From positions 1 to 64,000 of the forward strand of contig JAKZHN010000052.1 of NCBI GenBank assembly GCA_037179335.1: a DNA stretch of 64,000 nucleotides. The letters run 5' to 3'. The translations under genes were made by a program, and so were the position numbers. This DNA is from Cyclaneusma minus (taxonomy: Eukaryota; Ascomycota; Leotiomycetes; Marthamycetales; Marthamycetaceae). Below the pieces are notes generated by a model. It did no database searches. It saw only the letters and a program-made list of their open reading frames with translations, and was not told the origin of the DNA. Positions 10,413-23,504 of this stretch are shown piece after piece. Positions within the stretch are counted from its first letter, which is position 1, and the number at the start of each line of letters is the position of its first letter.

Positions 10413-13400
10413 ATGATGGACCCCAAAGCTGCGCCCTACAATGGCACTGCCAGCTCCAACGGTGCTTCAAGCAACGGCGCTCGCAGCAACGGCGCTACTT
10501 CCTACATCGGCTCCACCATGCCGTCGCAGATGCCCACCATGTCTGCCACTGGTGGTTCACGCCGCCCCGCCTTCCTTGCTGCTCCACCACAGCTGTTGCA
10601 AGGCATGCCCAGCGACGCCTCAAGTGCCTCTGACGCATCCATGGCCTCGCAAATGCCGTTCCAATACGGTGGCAACGTCGCCAATGGTCACGCTCACCCA
10701 GGTATGAACCCCAGCATGGCCGCTCCCCAGTCCATGCAGCCAATGAACATGAACTTCCCCGCCTACGGTGGCAACGGCGTGCCCTTCGCTTCACCCGGCA
10801 TGCCCACTGCCTACGGTACGCCTCAACACTTTGCGCAGGGTCAGCCAATGGGCAACTTCACTCCGCAGATGGGACCTCAGATGGGCAATGGCTACCCCAT
10901 GAACTCTCAGATGCCGAACTTCAACCCTCAGCAAGGTTACCAGCAGAATCCTCAGCATGGCTACCCACAGTATCCTCAGTACCCACAGCCTGTTCAGCAG
11001 AACTTCTCCCAAGGTTCGCAGCAAGGCTCTCAGCAGGGCCTGCCACAAGGATACCCCCAAGGATCGTCGCCCTCTCCTCCCATGCCTCAAGGATATCAAG
11101 GTCGTGCTTCTCAAGGACCTCCTTCACCTGTTGCCGAAGGTTATGAAGGACGCTACTCTCCGCCAGTTCCTCGCGGCTACCCCCAGAAGCCTTCGCAAGC
11201 GACTCGCGCCTATCAGCAAGGTTACCCTCAAAGATCCTCGCCTCCTGTCCAAGGTCACTTTCAAGGTTTCCCGCCTACTCTTGGTCAAGCTTTTCAGCAG
11301 ACCAACGCTCAACAATACTCGCCCTCGTTGCAACAGTCCATGAGCCCTCTCGACCTCAACCAATCTCGAGGATCGTACTTCACCCAGAGCACTTCGGGAA
11401 CCTCATACCAACCTCAGCAAGCTACTGCCATGCCTGCAAGCTTCCAGCAAGGTGCTTACGGCCACATGTTGCCATCCAAGCCCCCTCCATCCATCCACCC
11501 TCCTGCGCAGCCACCAGTTGGAACCCCCAAGGCGCACCACGCTCGCCATCAGTCAGATATGTCGACGAGCCCTTCGAAGGCTACGCCTTTGAAGCAGCAC
11601 ATGCGCTTTGGCTCCACTGATGGTGACATGGGCAAGACACCTTACAAGTTGAAGTTTGGCAAGGACCGCGCAACCGACGCAACTCCTCGCGCACAGAATA
11701 CCGGTACTCCCGGACGCGACACGACTGCTGAGACCCTGGCAGCTACTTCAAGTGTGTCCGCTGCTTCTTCAGTTGGATCTCCGATCTCAGCTGTGAGACA
11801 GCCCCGACTTCCTCCCATGTCGGCTGGTACCATCGGCAGAGCGAACTACATTCCGGGTAACTTTGAGACTCCTACTCTGCGATCCCGCCGTGGCGAGTCC
11901 GTTGGTCACAAGAACCCTCCGGCTACTGAGCCCATGGCCAAGGCACCTCCGAAGTTCGACCTCAGTACGGCTCCCAAGTACGACCCCACTACGGCCAAGC
12001 TCTCGCCACCTAGCACGATGCTGCATGCTACTGCACCCGAATTCAACCCCTCTGGTCAGGTGAAGCCATCGCCCCCGGTCGTGACCAGCATCCCTTACGA
12101 AACCCCCTACAACATTCCTTACCGTAGTCAAGGCCATGCTCTGATGGTTGCCCCCCAAATGACCCCGGCTCCTCCCAATGCCCTCGTGCAATGGCAAGAA
12201 CCAAAGCCCATCAGCCGTGAGCTCATGACCATCACTGGCGGTAACACACCCTACCCGAGCGTCGAAGTTGCCTTGTCTCCCTCGAACTTCCCCTTCGCTG
12301 AGTGTGGTCGCCAGGCTGGCAACGTCGACTATGGTGTTGTTCGTATCAGCAACATTCCGTACAGTGTGACTCGTGGCGAGATCATTGCTTTCCTAGGCCG
12401 CAACGCCAAGATAGTTCCTGAATCCGAAGAGCCCGTCCATATCATCATGGAGCGCGTAACATCCAAGACAATGGATGCCTTCATCGAATTTACTTCTTTG
12501 GAGTTCGCCACCATGGCAGTTGAGAAGTATGACATCAACCGTCAAGGTGGACGTGGCGGCCGTCTGGGTGAGCGCCACGTGGAGCTTGAAGTTACCTCAC
12601 AGCAGCGCTTGATGGCCGAGCTGTTCCCCAAGGCCAAGAACGTCCAATGGCATGGTTCGCGCCCCGAGGTCATCCCTCGTGACCCGAACGATCCGTACAA
12701 CAGCGGCTTCCAAGGCTTCGTCTCCTCCGAAGAGCTCGTCATGCTCGTCAAGCACGTCGAAGCTCCCCAACGCTCTCCCTTCAGCAAAGAGTGTCCCCAG
12801 CGTCCCTTCGAATGCCTGATCAGCACCTTGCTCAAGTTTCCTTGGTACATGGTTGAGTACATTACCATCGAGGCCCGCAACCAGTTGTTCATTGCTACTC
12901 GTAGCTTGATTCAGTTGCTGGTGCATAAGGTTACCGAGGATCCACACAACATTCATTTGAATGAGCAGTTGCTGAAGAGAGTCAGAAGGGCGGCGGTTAA
13001 GTGCTGTGGCTTTACGGAGGCGCAGAAGGATGATATTGTGTTTGTGTGTGGGTTTACGGCTGAGGAGGCGGGGTTGGCGCCGTGGGCTGATCATTGGCCT
13101 TTCATGACGATTGGTCCGAAGAGGGGTGCTCCTGCTGATGTGCTCGAGGTATGTTGTTTGTTTGCTTTCCCCTTCCCCCTGTTTACCTTTCCGTTTCTAC
13201 CTGCTTTTCATTTGCGCCTATTTTCAATGTGTCCCAGAACACATGCTAATTCTGGTTTGTGTATCAACAGTTCTACATCGCCCTCCTTCGCGAAGCCACG
13301 ACATCTCCTAAGCAGATCACGCTCGCTGAACAAGCTGCCATGGGCTACAACGAGATCCAGAGTGCTTTTGGCCATATCCGCGTCGACTACCCCGAGAATG

Positions 13401-13495
13401 TCATGCACATGAGCCTGGCAGCCGTTGCGAGCGTGGAGTGGGACGTCATTGAGCACCTTCTTCGTAGGGTGCTCAATAACCCCTCCTACTACTAA
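10413..13495 (+). CDS. Q/P-rich RNA-binding protein with one RRM-like domain
   Basis: The model is join(10413..13148, 13271..13495), 986 residues; one GT-AG phase-0 intron. Residues about 1-480 are low complexity, rich in Gln, Pro, Ser, Gly and Met, with QGYPQ-like repeats. The middle is Ser/Pro/Thr-rich. An RRM fold starts near Tyr640 (YGVVRISNIPYSVTRGEI, the beta1-alpha1 part) and ends with an ELEV strand. A conserved-looking helical region (FECLISTLLKFPWYMVEYIT) fills the C-terminal third. The protein is probably an mRNA-binding regulator able to condense or assemble through the Q-rich arm, but I cannot name a studied orthologue. The start is placed at the double ATG at 10413/10416. The frame is open back to 10188, but that part reads as pyrimidine-rich leader. 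The exon-2 reading ends in NNPSYY. Confidence 0.88.
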
Positions 13496-14260
13496 ACCTC
13501 TCTTCGATACTGCGTGTGCGCTTTCCTCGATTCGTTTGGTCTTTGCGAGAAGGCTCGAATTGCTTACTAGATGGTTTCCTAGTACGATGCATCTTTATGA
13601 ATCTTGAGGGGAATTCCTGAGGATGAATCATATGGGAAATCGATGGCTTGCTACACTAGACTTGATGGGTGGCTTTGCAATATCTGATGGATGGCTTGGG
13701 AGGGCTGTCTATCGTCTTTGCATTGTCTTTCTTCTACTTGTCGTCACATTCGAGCATCGAGCAAAGCCAACGGATCGGGGAAAGCGTACTCAGTCATCGT
13801 CATTTCGCCTTTGAAACAGACTCTTCTTCAACCAGAGCTGTAGCGGCACACAGAACATTCCAGATTGTTCCATCACACCCCCAAACACCAAACACCCCCC
13901 AAAACAAATCTCTTTCATTTCTTTCTTCGCACGCATCGGCATCAGCAGCAGCGTTTCAGACAATCACTGCAATGTCTCAGATAGGCTTCTAGGCGGAATC
14001 TTTTTCGACATCTTGGGAGGTCCATCTGGACTTCTGAAGACATACGCCTCGGAACTATCTCGAACTTGCACTGCTGCTAGGGAAAGAACTATGCGCCAAC
14101 ATGCACTGTATTAATATTACCCCAATTTCCTTTTCGACATTGCTGCGATGGAGTTGAGAGGCATCTTTGCGATCTTCGGCACGCTTGCCTGATACCCCTT
14201 CGACATTTCAGTCTTTGCTTCTTAGCATTCGGAGTCTCAAAAGTCGTCTTCGCATTCAAC
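13496..14260. other. Spacer downstream of the RRM gene
   Basis: 3' UTR and intergenic DNA. A short C-rich, A-rich stretch occurs near 13875-13915. No gene or repeat is recognised. Confidence 0.4.
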
Positions 14261-14578
14261 ATGGCCTCCCTCGCAGAAACCCTCTCAGCCATCATCGGCC
14301 AATGGGTCGACATGCTCCTCGTTCTCTGGACCGTCCTCTACACATACAGCCGCCTTAAACGCAGAGGCTACGGCGCCCCTTGGCTCACCATCATTCTCGC
14401 CCTCCTCTCCCTTCAGCTCGCCCTTTCATACTTCGGCTTCATCACTCCGTACCCCTTCGAACTCGCTATTCGCCAACTCGCAACAAATCTGCTCAGCGTT
14501 TTCGTTGGTTTTGTGCTGTGGATTTGGCCGGGGTTAGGTATGGCGATCGGAGTGATGCTTGCTATGATTGTGGCTTGA
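14261..14578 (+). CDS. Small predicted membrane protein, three hydrophobic segments
   Basis: An intact 105-residue frame starting at CAACATGGCC, a good fungal start context. Hydrophobic segments lie at about residues 18-33, 43-62 and 77-104. A short basic loop (RLKRRGYG) follows the first, which suggests a cytosolic loop. No signal-peptide cleavage site or catalytic motif is visible. I do not recognise the family. It could be a small ER or organelle membrane protein, or the unspliced part of a longer gene, because the frame stops inside hydrophobic sequence. No operon-like link to its neighbours is expected in a fungus. Confidence 0.55.
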   Translation: MASLAETLSAIIGQWVDMLLVLWTVLYTYSRLKRRGYGAPWLTIILALLSLQLALSYFGFITPYPFELAIRQLATNLLSVFVGFVLWIWPGLGMAIGVMLAMIVA

Positions 14579-15312
14579 GGCACTTTCGTGGGCATCTGGG
14601 TGGAGGTTATCTGGCAATTATGGGGTTGGTGGAGGGATGAAGATGGAAATTTGATCTGACGACGACCTCTCGGGTGGCGACTCGTGAGGGATTAAGGCAA
14701 ATGGGCGCGTTTACTGGGTAGGGGCATACGAAAAAAACAAAGAAAGAAAATGGGGGCTAAGGATGGTTCATTGCTGAGAACTGGTCTCACTACTAGTTTG
14801 TGGTGGGACTGTTAGGGCAGATAGTTGATTGAAGGGTTAGCTAGCTGGTTTGCAATGGATTTTCCGGGTTTCCCACCAAAGTAATGGGTGTCTGATTGCT
14901 GTGAATATTTGGGATGTACTTGATTTGATGTTGAATTGTGAGTGCTGAGGTATGAGGGAGGAGTGGCTAATTTACTACCAAACTGGAGGCTTCAGAATAC
15001 GTCGAAATGCTTCAGAGGTATGAATGCGGACTCCACTTCTCATCTTTAATCGCACAAGCAATTGCGAGCTTCTTCAGGCCACAGAGAATATTGCAGGGCA
15101 GGGCAGGCGATGACTCAGCACTTTTGATAGTTGTGACCTTGCATGCTTCGGATCTGTTGGTTGGACGCTTCAGCCTCATCGCGACCTCGCACACAAACTA
15201 CATCCCCACCAGGTATCCTCGATCTTGTCATCAATCTCTCTTTTGCTACTACCGGGATCTGAAACATTCACATCTCTCACTCGTCTTATCAATTAGTGTC
15301 CAAATACCCAAC
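14579..15312. other. Spacer upstream of the P450 gene
   Basis: Nothing recognisable as a gene. A purine run occurs near 14730-14755. The pyrimidine-rich stretch at about 15200-15312 is a plausible P450 promoter/leader. Confidence 0.4.
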
Positions 15313-17207
15313 ATGACCATCCTCGCCCACATCAACGCTTTATTTTCCTTGTCATGGTCGGCATGGCTCTATCTCGGTCTTTCGACTGTACGTCGATTTT
15401 CTCGTACATGATAACAAGTTAAAAATACGATTTGATACTGATATCTCTGCAGGTGATGGCATATTGGGTGGCAAATACAATCTATCTGCTCTATTTCCAT
15501 CCAGCTTCGAAATTTCCGGGGCCTAGGTTGGCGGCGGTGTCTTATGTGCCTTATTGCTACCATTGGTGAGGAAATTGTGTTTGTTGTAGCGGTTGAGAAG
15601 GAAGTGGGATAGGGGAGTGTGAGACTAACGAGTATAGGATATCCGGAAAATTCCCCTGGTGGGTGGAGAAGATGATCAAGAAATACGGTGAGTCTCTATT
15701 CTTACTCGAAGCTTGCTTGAATTCTAATGGGGTTGCAGGAGATGTAGTCCGCATAGGTCCCAATGAATTGGCTTTCTACACCCCCCAAGCAGCCATGGGT
15801 CAGTCTTGGACTCTTGTTTCTGATGCGGTTTCGGTACTGAGTTATCCACAGACATCTACAATTCACCCCGAGAACATTTCCTCAGGACCGACCTCATGGA
15901 CTTTGGTGCCGGCGACCTTGGCTATATTTGGGAGAATGACCCTGTCAAACGCAAAGCGGTTGCTAAGAAGATTCTGCCGGCTTTTAGTTCGAGGAATGTA
16001 AAGGGATGGAGGACGTGGTGAATGAGTATGTGGATGGCTTTGTGAAGAGGATGAAAGAGCTTGGTGGGAGGGAAGAGGGGGTTTTGATGAATGATGTATG
16101 TGTATTCTGAATGTTGGGGGAGAGGATTAATATGACTGATGAATGGTGATAGTGGTTGCTTTGGCTGGCGAGTGATATGGCGGCCGATCTGGCGTATGGT
16201 CGGGAGTTGAAGCAGATGGAAAACGGTAAATTGTCCCCTTTCCATGAGCAGTTACCCAATCTACCAAAAGCTCACAAAGTATACTAACGCTCCATCTCCC
16301 AGGAAAATCCTCAGACTTCATATCCTTCCTCCGCGGCACCTCTTTCGTCGCCCTCCTCATGCAACTCTCCAAGAAGATTCCCGCCATCTGGCTCATCACA
16401 CCCCTCTTCATTCCACTAAACATCCTGCGCAATATTCCCGCCGCATTCAAAGCAAACAGCAAGGCAGTTACGCAACGGCTTGAGAATCGAGAGAAGACGC
16501 GCCATCCTTTCATGGACTACATGCTTCCTGCTGCGAATGATCCGGCAGCAACAAGCAAGAAAGAACTACTCCACATCGAACAAGTAGCCCTCCAACTTTT
16601 CATCGCCGGCTTCGACCCCATCCAAATCACCCTCTACGCATCCCTATTCTTTGTCCTCAAAAATCCTCACACCCTTCAACACCTCACCCGCGAAATCCGC
16701 AACTCATTCGGCAGCTTCGAATCAATCCAAAATGAAAGATTGGCGAAGTGCGAGTACCTAAACGCCGTGATTAGGGAGACGCTGCGCGTTCATGGAACGG
16801 CTACCACCGGCCTACCGCGAATCAGCCCCGGCGCAATCGTAGACGGCATATACGTGCCGAAAGGCATCACTGTCCTACACAGTTCTCATACCACAAACCG
16901 TGATCCGCAAAACTTCATAGACCCGTTGGAATTCAGGCCAGAGCGTTGGCTTTCGCCTTCTCATCCTCTATATAGCACTCGCTACGCGAATGACAACTTG
17001 AAAGCGTTTTTGCCGTTTAGTGTGGGGCCGATGAGTTGTGCTGGGAGGGAGATGGCGTTGATGCAGACGAGACTGTTTTTGGGAAAAGTGCTCTGGCAGT
17101 TTGATCTTGAGGGGGTGAAGGGATGTGAGAGGGACTTTGATGAGGGGTTTAAGGTTTGGGTTATGTGGGAGAGGCCGGGGTTGTGGGTTAGGTTTGTGGC
17201 GAGGTAG
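15313..17207 (+). CDS. Cytochrome P450 monooxygenase, frameshifted as assembled
   Basis: Microsomal haem-thiolate monooxygenase of fungal secondary or xenobiotic metabolism; substrate unknown. Exons are 15313-15387, 15453-15565, 15638-15687, 15739-15798, 15852-16095, 16153-16225 and 16303-17207, all with GT-AG sites and compatible phases, about 506 residues if the frame is kept. An N-terminal membrane helix is followed by the hinge KFPGPRLAAV. ExxR is ETLR (Glu364, Arg367), the PERF-like motif is FRPERW, and the haem loop is FSVGPMSCAG with Cys451. Two oddities: the I-helix reads AGFDPIQ, lacking the usual acid-Thr pair, and the haem loop has Met where Arg is normal. Exon 5 is one base short between about 16001 and 16006 (AAAGGG run), giving a stop at 16019. 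This is either a real lesion or a consensus error. Confidence 0.85.
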
Positions 17208-17780
17208 GTGTTGAGGGCTTCGAGATTAGAGCGAAAGTGTAGACATCACGTGATGTGGCGTGGATAGGAGGTGATGGAAGGTACAAATAGAGGGTTGATG
17301 GTGAGGTCTTGACACTCCAAGCTCTTGAATGGCCTTTTCCACTGCTCAAGGAAGTGGAGGTTGACGGATCGACTTGCAGGAGTCTGAGGCGACTAGGAGT
17401 CAGGACGAGTGTGCTTTTGCTTGATTCGTGATATGGGTGATCCGCATGACTGATGGAATTGGGGACCTGAGTTCTGGGAGAATAGTGGCGGCGGTGACGG
17501 CAGGATGGTGGTACTGTGACGGTAGGGTGGTCTGGATGACGGTGGGGGTGGGGTGATGTTGGCTGAGTTTGATCAGGAACGATTAACGAAAATTCTGGAA
17601 TCGGCTTTGGCAGGGGGGTGTAGGAAGATTTTTTTTTCGAGTTTTGAGAGAAATATTGCATGGGCTGGATGCAGGTGAATAGTACTGAGTAGGAGGTCGG
17701 TGTCTATGGGCAGACCCGAGCGAGTTTTTCTTGTGTCGAATATTTCGAACACCTTGAAAAGAGAAAGGATGGGGAAAGGG
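17208..17780. repeat. Solitary copy related to the promoter-unit family
   Basis: ATCACGTGAT (E-box 17247-17252) is followed by TACAAATAGAG at 17282, then CCAAGCTCTTGAATGG, matching the core-TATA-CAAG order of the 1-5100 array. The body carries three GACGGCAG/GACGGTAG-like words near 17490-17545, the counterpart of the GACAGCAG block in the array. Confidence 0.55.
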
Positions 17781-18370
17781 GGGGGGGGGGGGGGGGGGGG
17801 GGTTTTTTTTTGGTTTTTTTGACCCGGGGCCAATGAGAAAATGTGGGGGGCGAGGTGTTTGAGAATATATTTTATTTTTTGGTTTTTTGGGTGGTGTTTN
17901 NNNNNNNNNNNNNNNNNNNNNNNNNNNNNNNNNNNNNNNNNNNNNNNNNNNNNNNNNNNNNNNNNNNNNNNNNNNNNNNNNNNNNNNNNNNNNNNNNNNN
18001 NNNNNNNNNNNNNNNNNNNNNNNNNNNNNNNNNNNNNNNNNNNNNNNNNNNNNNNNNNNNNNNNNNNNNNNNNNNNNNNNNNNNNNNNNNNNNNNNNNNN
18101 NNNNNNNNNNNNNNNNNNNNNNNNNNNNNNNNNNNNNNNNNNNNNNNNNNNNNNNNNNNNNNNNNNNNNNNNNNNNNNNNNNNNNNNNNNNNNNNNNNNN
18201 NNNNNNNNNNNNNNNNNNNNNNNNNNNNNNNNNNNNNNNNNNNNNNNNNNNNNNNNNNNNNNNNNNNNNNNNNNNNNNNNNNNNNNNNNNNNNNNNNNNN
18301 NNNNNNNNNNNNNNNNNNNNNNNNNNNNNNNNNNNNNNNNNNNNNNNNNNNNNNNNNNNNNNNNGGGGGG
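17781..18370. other. Assembly gap (Ns 17900-18364) with poly-G flank
   Basis: A run of about 25 G followed by T runs, other G-rich homopolymers and then 465 Ns. The homopolymers next to the gap are probably low-quality read ends. Frames translated across the Ns are meaningless. Confidence 0.9.
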
Positions 18371-18613
18371 GCGATTTTGATAGCTTTTGGAACCTGCTGC
18401 CTCTAGGCAAGATGGCGGGTCACGTGAGTAGGCAGAGAAGAGAATTATGGGTGTGTTGGATGGTGGATGTAAGCGCAGCTTGAACTGTCGCTGCCTTGGT
18501 GGCTTGGAATTTGGGACGTGGACACGTGACTTTGGATTGGCGGGAGCTAATGGGGGATGAAGACTAAGGACTAAAGGGTATAAATAGAGCATGGGGGTTA
18601 ATTCTTTGCTAAT
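18371..18613 (+). promoter_or_regulatory. Promoter-unit fragment at the left edge of the A+T-rich island
   Basis: Two CACGTG sites (18421-18426, 18523-18528) and TATAAATAGAG at 18579. The stretch 18572-18613 matches 49073-49112 on the other side of the island. Sequence becomes A+T-rich immediately afterwards. Confidence 0.6.
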
Positions 18614-19862
18614 CAATTAAAGATCGCACCATCGAACTCAATACTTTATTTTATTGTAAAATTTAATTTAGACGGCGACCTAAAACTTACCGTATTCGAC
18701 TTTGCTAATATTTACAGAATACTTGGATATAAACTTAATTATTCGGTTAAAGAAATAGCCATTTTTATAGGACATTTATTACAATAATAGGTATTATAGT
18801 TATAGTAGGTGTTTTTTTTATAATAGAGATATAGTTTAAGCAATAATAAATATATTAATAGTATAAAAATTTAAGGCTATTTATAAATACTAAATTTAAT
18901 ATATAATTGTTTTACTTAAATTAAGAACTATAAATTATATATTAATGGATTATAAATAAAGTTATCTATCTATATATAATAAACGGCTTGTATTTTCCTA
19001 AAAAAAAGAAAGAAGTAGTATAAAAAAGGACTTTTATAGCTTTTATTTTTGCGGCTTTTTATAGTTAGATAATAAATATTAATTATATAGCTAAATAAAA
19101 AAAAGAATTAAAAATAAAATAGATATTGGATATTAGTATAGATTATTTTTAATTACAGCTTTTTAAAATATATTATATAGCCAATTTACTAAAAGCTAAA
19201 AAGTAAACAAAAATATTTAAAGGTATAAATATAATATACTTATTAAATTTTTATTAATTTATAATTAAAAAAAATACTAATATACTATAAAGTACATATT
19301 TAAAATATTGAGTATTTATTTTTTATTTATATATAAGTTTTTTGGTATTTGAATTTGCAAATTATTTAAATATAATATTATATAAATTTATAAATATTTA
19401 ATTAAGCTTTTTTTATAAATATATAATTCTTAATAATTATAATAATAAAATAATTTATAATAATAAAATATTTAAATTATAGCAAAATATTTTAGCAATA
19501 GTAGAAAAGCTAAATAAGATTTTAAAAATCGAAATTTTAAAATTAGTATTACTGATTTACTATTGTATTTTTGTTTATATTTGGTTCTAGCTAGGATGTT
19601 TATAAGGTTTGGAAGTTTAAAATATATAAAATACCTGGTTTTATAATTAATACGATATTTTTATTTTAGGTTTTTATAAATAGAAAAAGATATAAAAGCG
19701 GCTTTTTATAGCCTTTGTTTTTATATTTTAACTAAGTTTGAAAATTAGCTATTATATAATTGATTTTAAAAATTACGAAGGTATAGATATTAAATACAAA
19801 AACAAATAAATTATATTTACAGGCTTCTTAAAGTTTATTATATAAATACCTAGTTCTTATTA

Positions 19863-19990
19863 GTTATATAATAGCCTTTTTTAACTTGGTTTAATATAGC
19901 ATTTAATACCTAAATATATATTCTGGTACTTGGTATATTAATACAAGATTATCAACTATATTATTAATTTCTATTATAATTAATATATAA
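19863..19990 (+). repeat. RIP-mutated copy of the repeat end found at 48921-49048
   Basis: It aligns without gaps to 48921-49048. For example TCTGGTACTTGGTATATTAA stands for CCTGGTGCTTGGCACGTCAA. This pair is the best internal evidence for C-to-T mutation in the island. Confidence 0.8.
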
Positions 19991-22255
19991 TAAGCCTTTA
20001 TATAAAATCTGTCACTTTTTTATTAATCTTTTTAAAAAAACAAATTATTAAATCAATTAATTTTCGATAAATCGCAAATACTTTATTTTATAATTAGGCT
20101 TATAAATTTTTATTCTACATTTTAAAATTAACCTTATATACTAATATTAGTATTTTGCCGCTACTAGTATTTATATCAATAAATTAATATTAAATACTAT
20201 TATTTAATATTATTATTAAATTTCGCAATTTTGCAAAATGTTATTTTTAAATATACAATAATATATTTTATTTTCCAGCAATTATACTAAATCCTTAATC
20301 TCTATATAAATTAAACCTTTTTTTGCAATATTTATTATTGCAACCATTGCAGTATTTTATTACAGCCTTATTCGGAAAATCTTTTGCAATAAACCCTTAT
20401 TTTTTATAGCATTATAATTATAAAATTATAAAATATAGGCCAAAAAAAAATCTACATTGCAAAATAAAAAGCTTCTAAAATTTGTCTTTTTTAATTTAAA
20501 GCCTTTTGCAAATATTATAGCCAATATTTTTAAAATCTGGTAAATTAATAATGATTTTATAAAAAGCTATATTATAGCTAATTTACACCCTGGCCCTAAA
20601 ATTCTATTTTTTAAAATAAATAATACTTGGTAAATATAAAAGATTTTATGCAAATAATTTTAAAAATAAAAATTCAATTTAAAAAGAAATGCTATAGGTT
20701 AGTTTATTAGCGCAATTTATAGCGATTTTAAATTTATAAAGCATTTTATCAAATTTTTCCAAAACTTTTATAGCATTTTTAAAAATCTCGAAATTTCCCC
20801 AAACAATAATTTTATAATTATTTATTTTCTTGATAAATTACAACTTATTTACCCTATTTAAATTAATTGCATTTTCGCTTAATTTTAAATAAATAAAAAA
20901 ACCAGCGTTTCCTTTAAAAACATTTATTCCGGCGCTGTAGATTAAGCCCTCAATACCAATAATAATGCCTTCGGTTTTAATAGTCGAAATTTAAAAATAA
21001 TAAATAATAATAATAATGAAAATAGAAATTTCTTTAAAAATAGCTTAAAACACAATCAGGATTAAGAAAAAACAAAAAAACCTTTAAAAACAATACTATA
21101 TATTATTATAGCTATAGCAAGCCTTATTTTTTAAAAATATACTAAATTTTTTATCCCAATTCTTTTTAATTATATTAAAAACAACCCTATATTATTTAAT
21201 AAGCAAAAGAACAAATACATTTTTTTTAAAAACCGCAAAAGTAAATTCAATTATAAAAAAAGCAATTAAAAATCCGCCGCCTTTAGCAAAAAAGAATTAA
21301 TATTAAAAATTATAAATACTATATAATATTTCCTGCTGGTATTAGCCCTAAATTAAATAAATAAATTCTAAATATTAGCGCAAAGCAATACATTTGTATT
21401 AATAAAAGCCTGTTTCCAAATCTTTATTTTATAAAGCCTATTTAATTACAAATTGCAAATAATGTTATTTTAATAATATTTTATAATAATATTGCCCTTA
21501 TTTTCCATTTCTTAAATAAAAATACTAAATCAATTATATTTTATAATTATATTTATTCTAATAATTGCCCTGCAATTTGTTTTAATAACACAAATTAAAA
21601 ATCGTTTTTATTTTAATAATAAAAATAGTTTTTTTGGCAAATATGCAAATAATACCAAAATCGCCTAAATTTTAAATTATATAATTTAGCTCGCAGCTAT
21701 TCCAAAAGGCCTTTTTTTAATATTTAGCAATAAAACAGATATCAAACTCTGGCATTATTGCTTTAATTATATTATTTTTAAAAATATTAAAGCAATAGCC
21801 AAAATAATAATTAATATTAAAATTAATCGCAAAGTTTTTAAAAAGCCCTATATATTCTATTGTTTAAAATATATATATATAAAATATCCTATATTTTCTA
21901 GAAACAAGCCATTAAATTTTTTTATAAAATCCATATTAATTTATTTAAAATCAAAATTTCCAAAATTTCCAAAATTAGAAATTATTTTTACAAATAATTT
22001 AATTTAATACCAAAAGCCCTATATATTTAAAAAAAATTGAAAGCTTTTAATGCATTAAAACTTTATAATTAATATATTTTATATTACTTTGGCTTTTGAA
22101 TTGCAACTTAGCGTATAAATAATAATTTAAAATATAGCTTTAATTGGATTAAAATTTATATAGCCAGATATAGCCAGGAAATTAAAATTATTAGTATTTA
22201 TATTTTTAAATAAAATAAAATATCTAAATACAATATTAGCGTTTATATTTAAAAA

Positions 22256-22700
22256 ATGCGCTGCATTTATATTAAATATTTTAAATTTTGGCCCTTTTGG
22301 GATAAAAATTTAAAAAATATTATTTATATTTATAATTGGACTGCTTTGATATTTTTCAATAAAAATATTTTAATAAATATTTTATTTACACATCTATTTA
22401 ATGGACACTTTATAATATTTAATATATTTTATTGTTATATATTAAAACACCAAATATCTGTTTATATTTTAAAAAAACGAAAAATCAGTTTTTAAAGAAT
22501 AAAATTTAAAGCAAAATTAGGTATATTTTTTAATTATTAAGATTTTAGAATTTATATTATTCATATGGGAAAATATAATATAATTATTTAAATATGCCAT
22601 ATTATATTTAATAAATATGTTCGCTATTTTAATAATATTAAAAGAAATCCCAATAAAAACTTAAATAATAAAATTAATTATTATTAAAAGCCAATTAATA
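22256..22700 (+). pseudogene. Ty1/copia integrase C-terminal relic
   Basis: Translated on the plus strand with stops ignored, the sequence reads like the end of a copia integrase: a YIYNWTA stretch (for YxxNRTP), then KAKLGIFFNY (for the GxFxGY element), then a CHIIFNKYV stretch (for RHVxFxE). Numerous stops show it is dead. No matching RT was found directly downstream before the element at 23505. Assignment rests on pattern similarity and could shift to another LTR class. Confidence 0.5.
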
Positions 22701-23504
22701 ATGCCGTATTTTCTTTAGCCATTTTAGCTGTTTTTTAAATTATTTTGAAAAGGCCTAAAATTGCTATACTAATGTTTAAAAATTTAGCTATTAATTTTTT
22801 TTTAAAAAAAATATAGCTTTTTAAAAACCATTTATTCTTTCCGCTAAAAAGCCAAATTAAATGTATTTTTGAAAAGATTAGAAAAATAAAAATAATGATA
22901 ATATATTCCATATATTTTTTCTATTTTTTTTATTTTTTAACCAGTCAAAATTGCTTTTTAGCTAAAAAAATCAGCTATTAAATTAGCAGCTATTGCTTTT
23001 ATTTGAACCAGTAATTGCAATATTTATTAAAATGCACTCCTAGTGATTTAAATTAAACACCTGCTAAAATACCCTAATTATATATAAAAGGCATGCCTTT
23101 ATATATATATGTATATATATATATAACGCATAATATTTTTCAAATTGTAAAATAGCCTTCTTTTTAATATAATATAAACAAAAAACCCAGCCTATATTAA
23201 ATTCGAGTAAATTATAATTACCGATATATTTTAATACAATTAAAGAAACAAATTTCTGCAATATTATATTTTTAAAATCTTTATAGCGCCGTATTTTTAA
23301 AGCAAAACCTATAGCGCTATATTTTTAAATCCCCAGCAAAAACTTTATAGCGCTATATCTTTAAAGCCCTTAAATTCCTAGCGCAATACTATATCCTCGC
23401 ATCCCCTTTTTTTATTTTGCAGCGCTATATCCTTAAAATCTATTATTTATTAGCGCAGCGCTATATTTTTACAAGTTTATTTACAAATTAATAATAATAA
23501 TAAA

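Noticed and set aside
17573..18616. Long open frames spanning the N gap on both strands
   Set aside because: They are open only because Ns translate as unknown residues; the flanks are low-complexity G and T runs.
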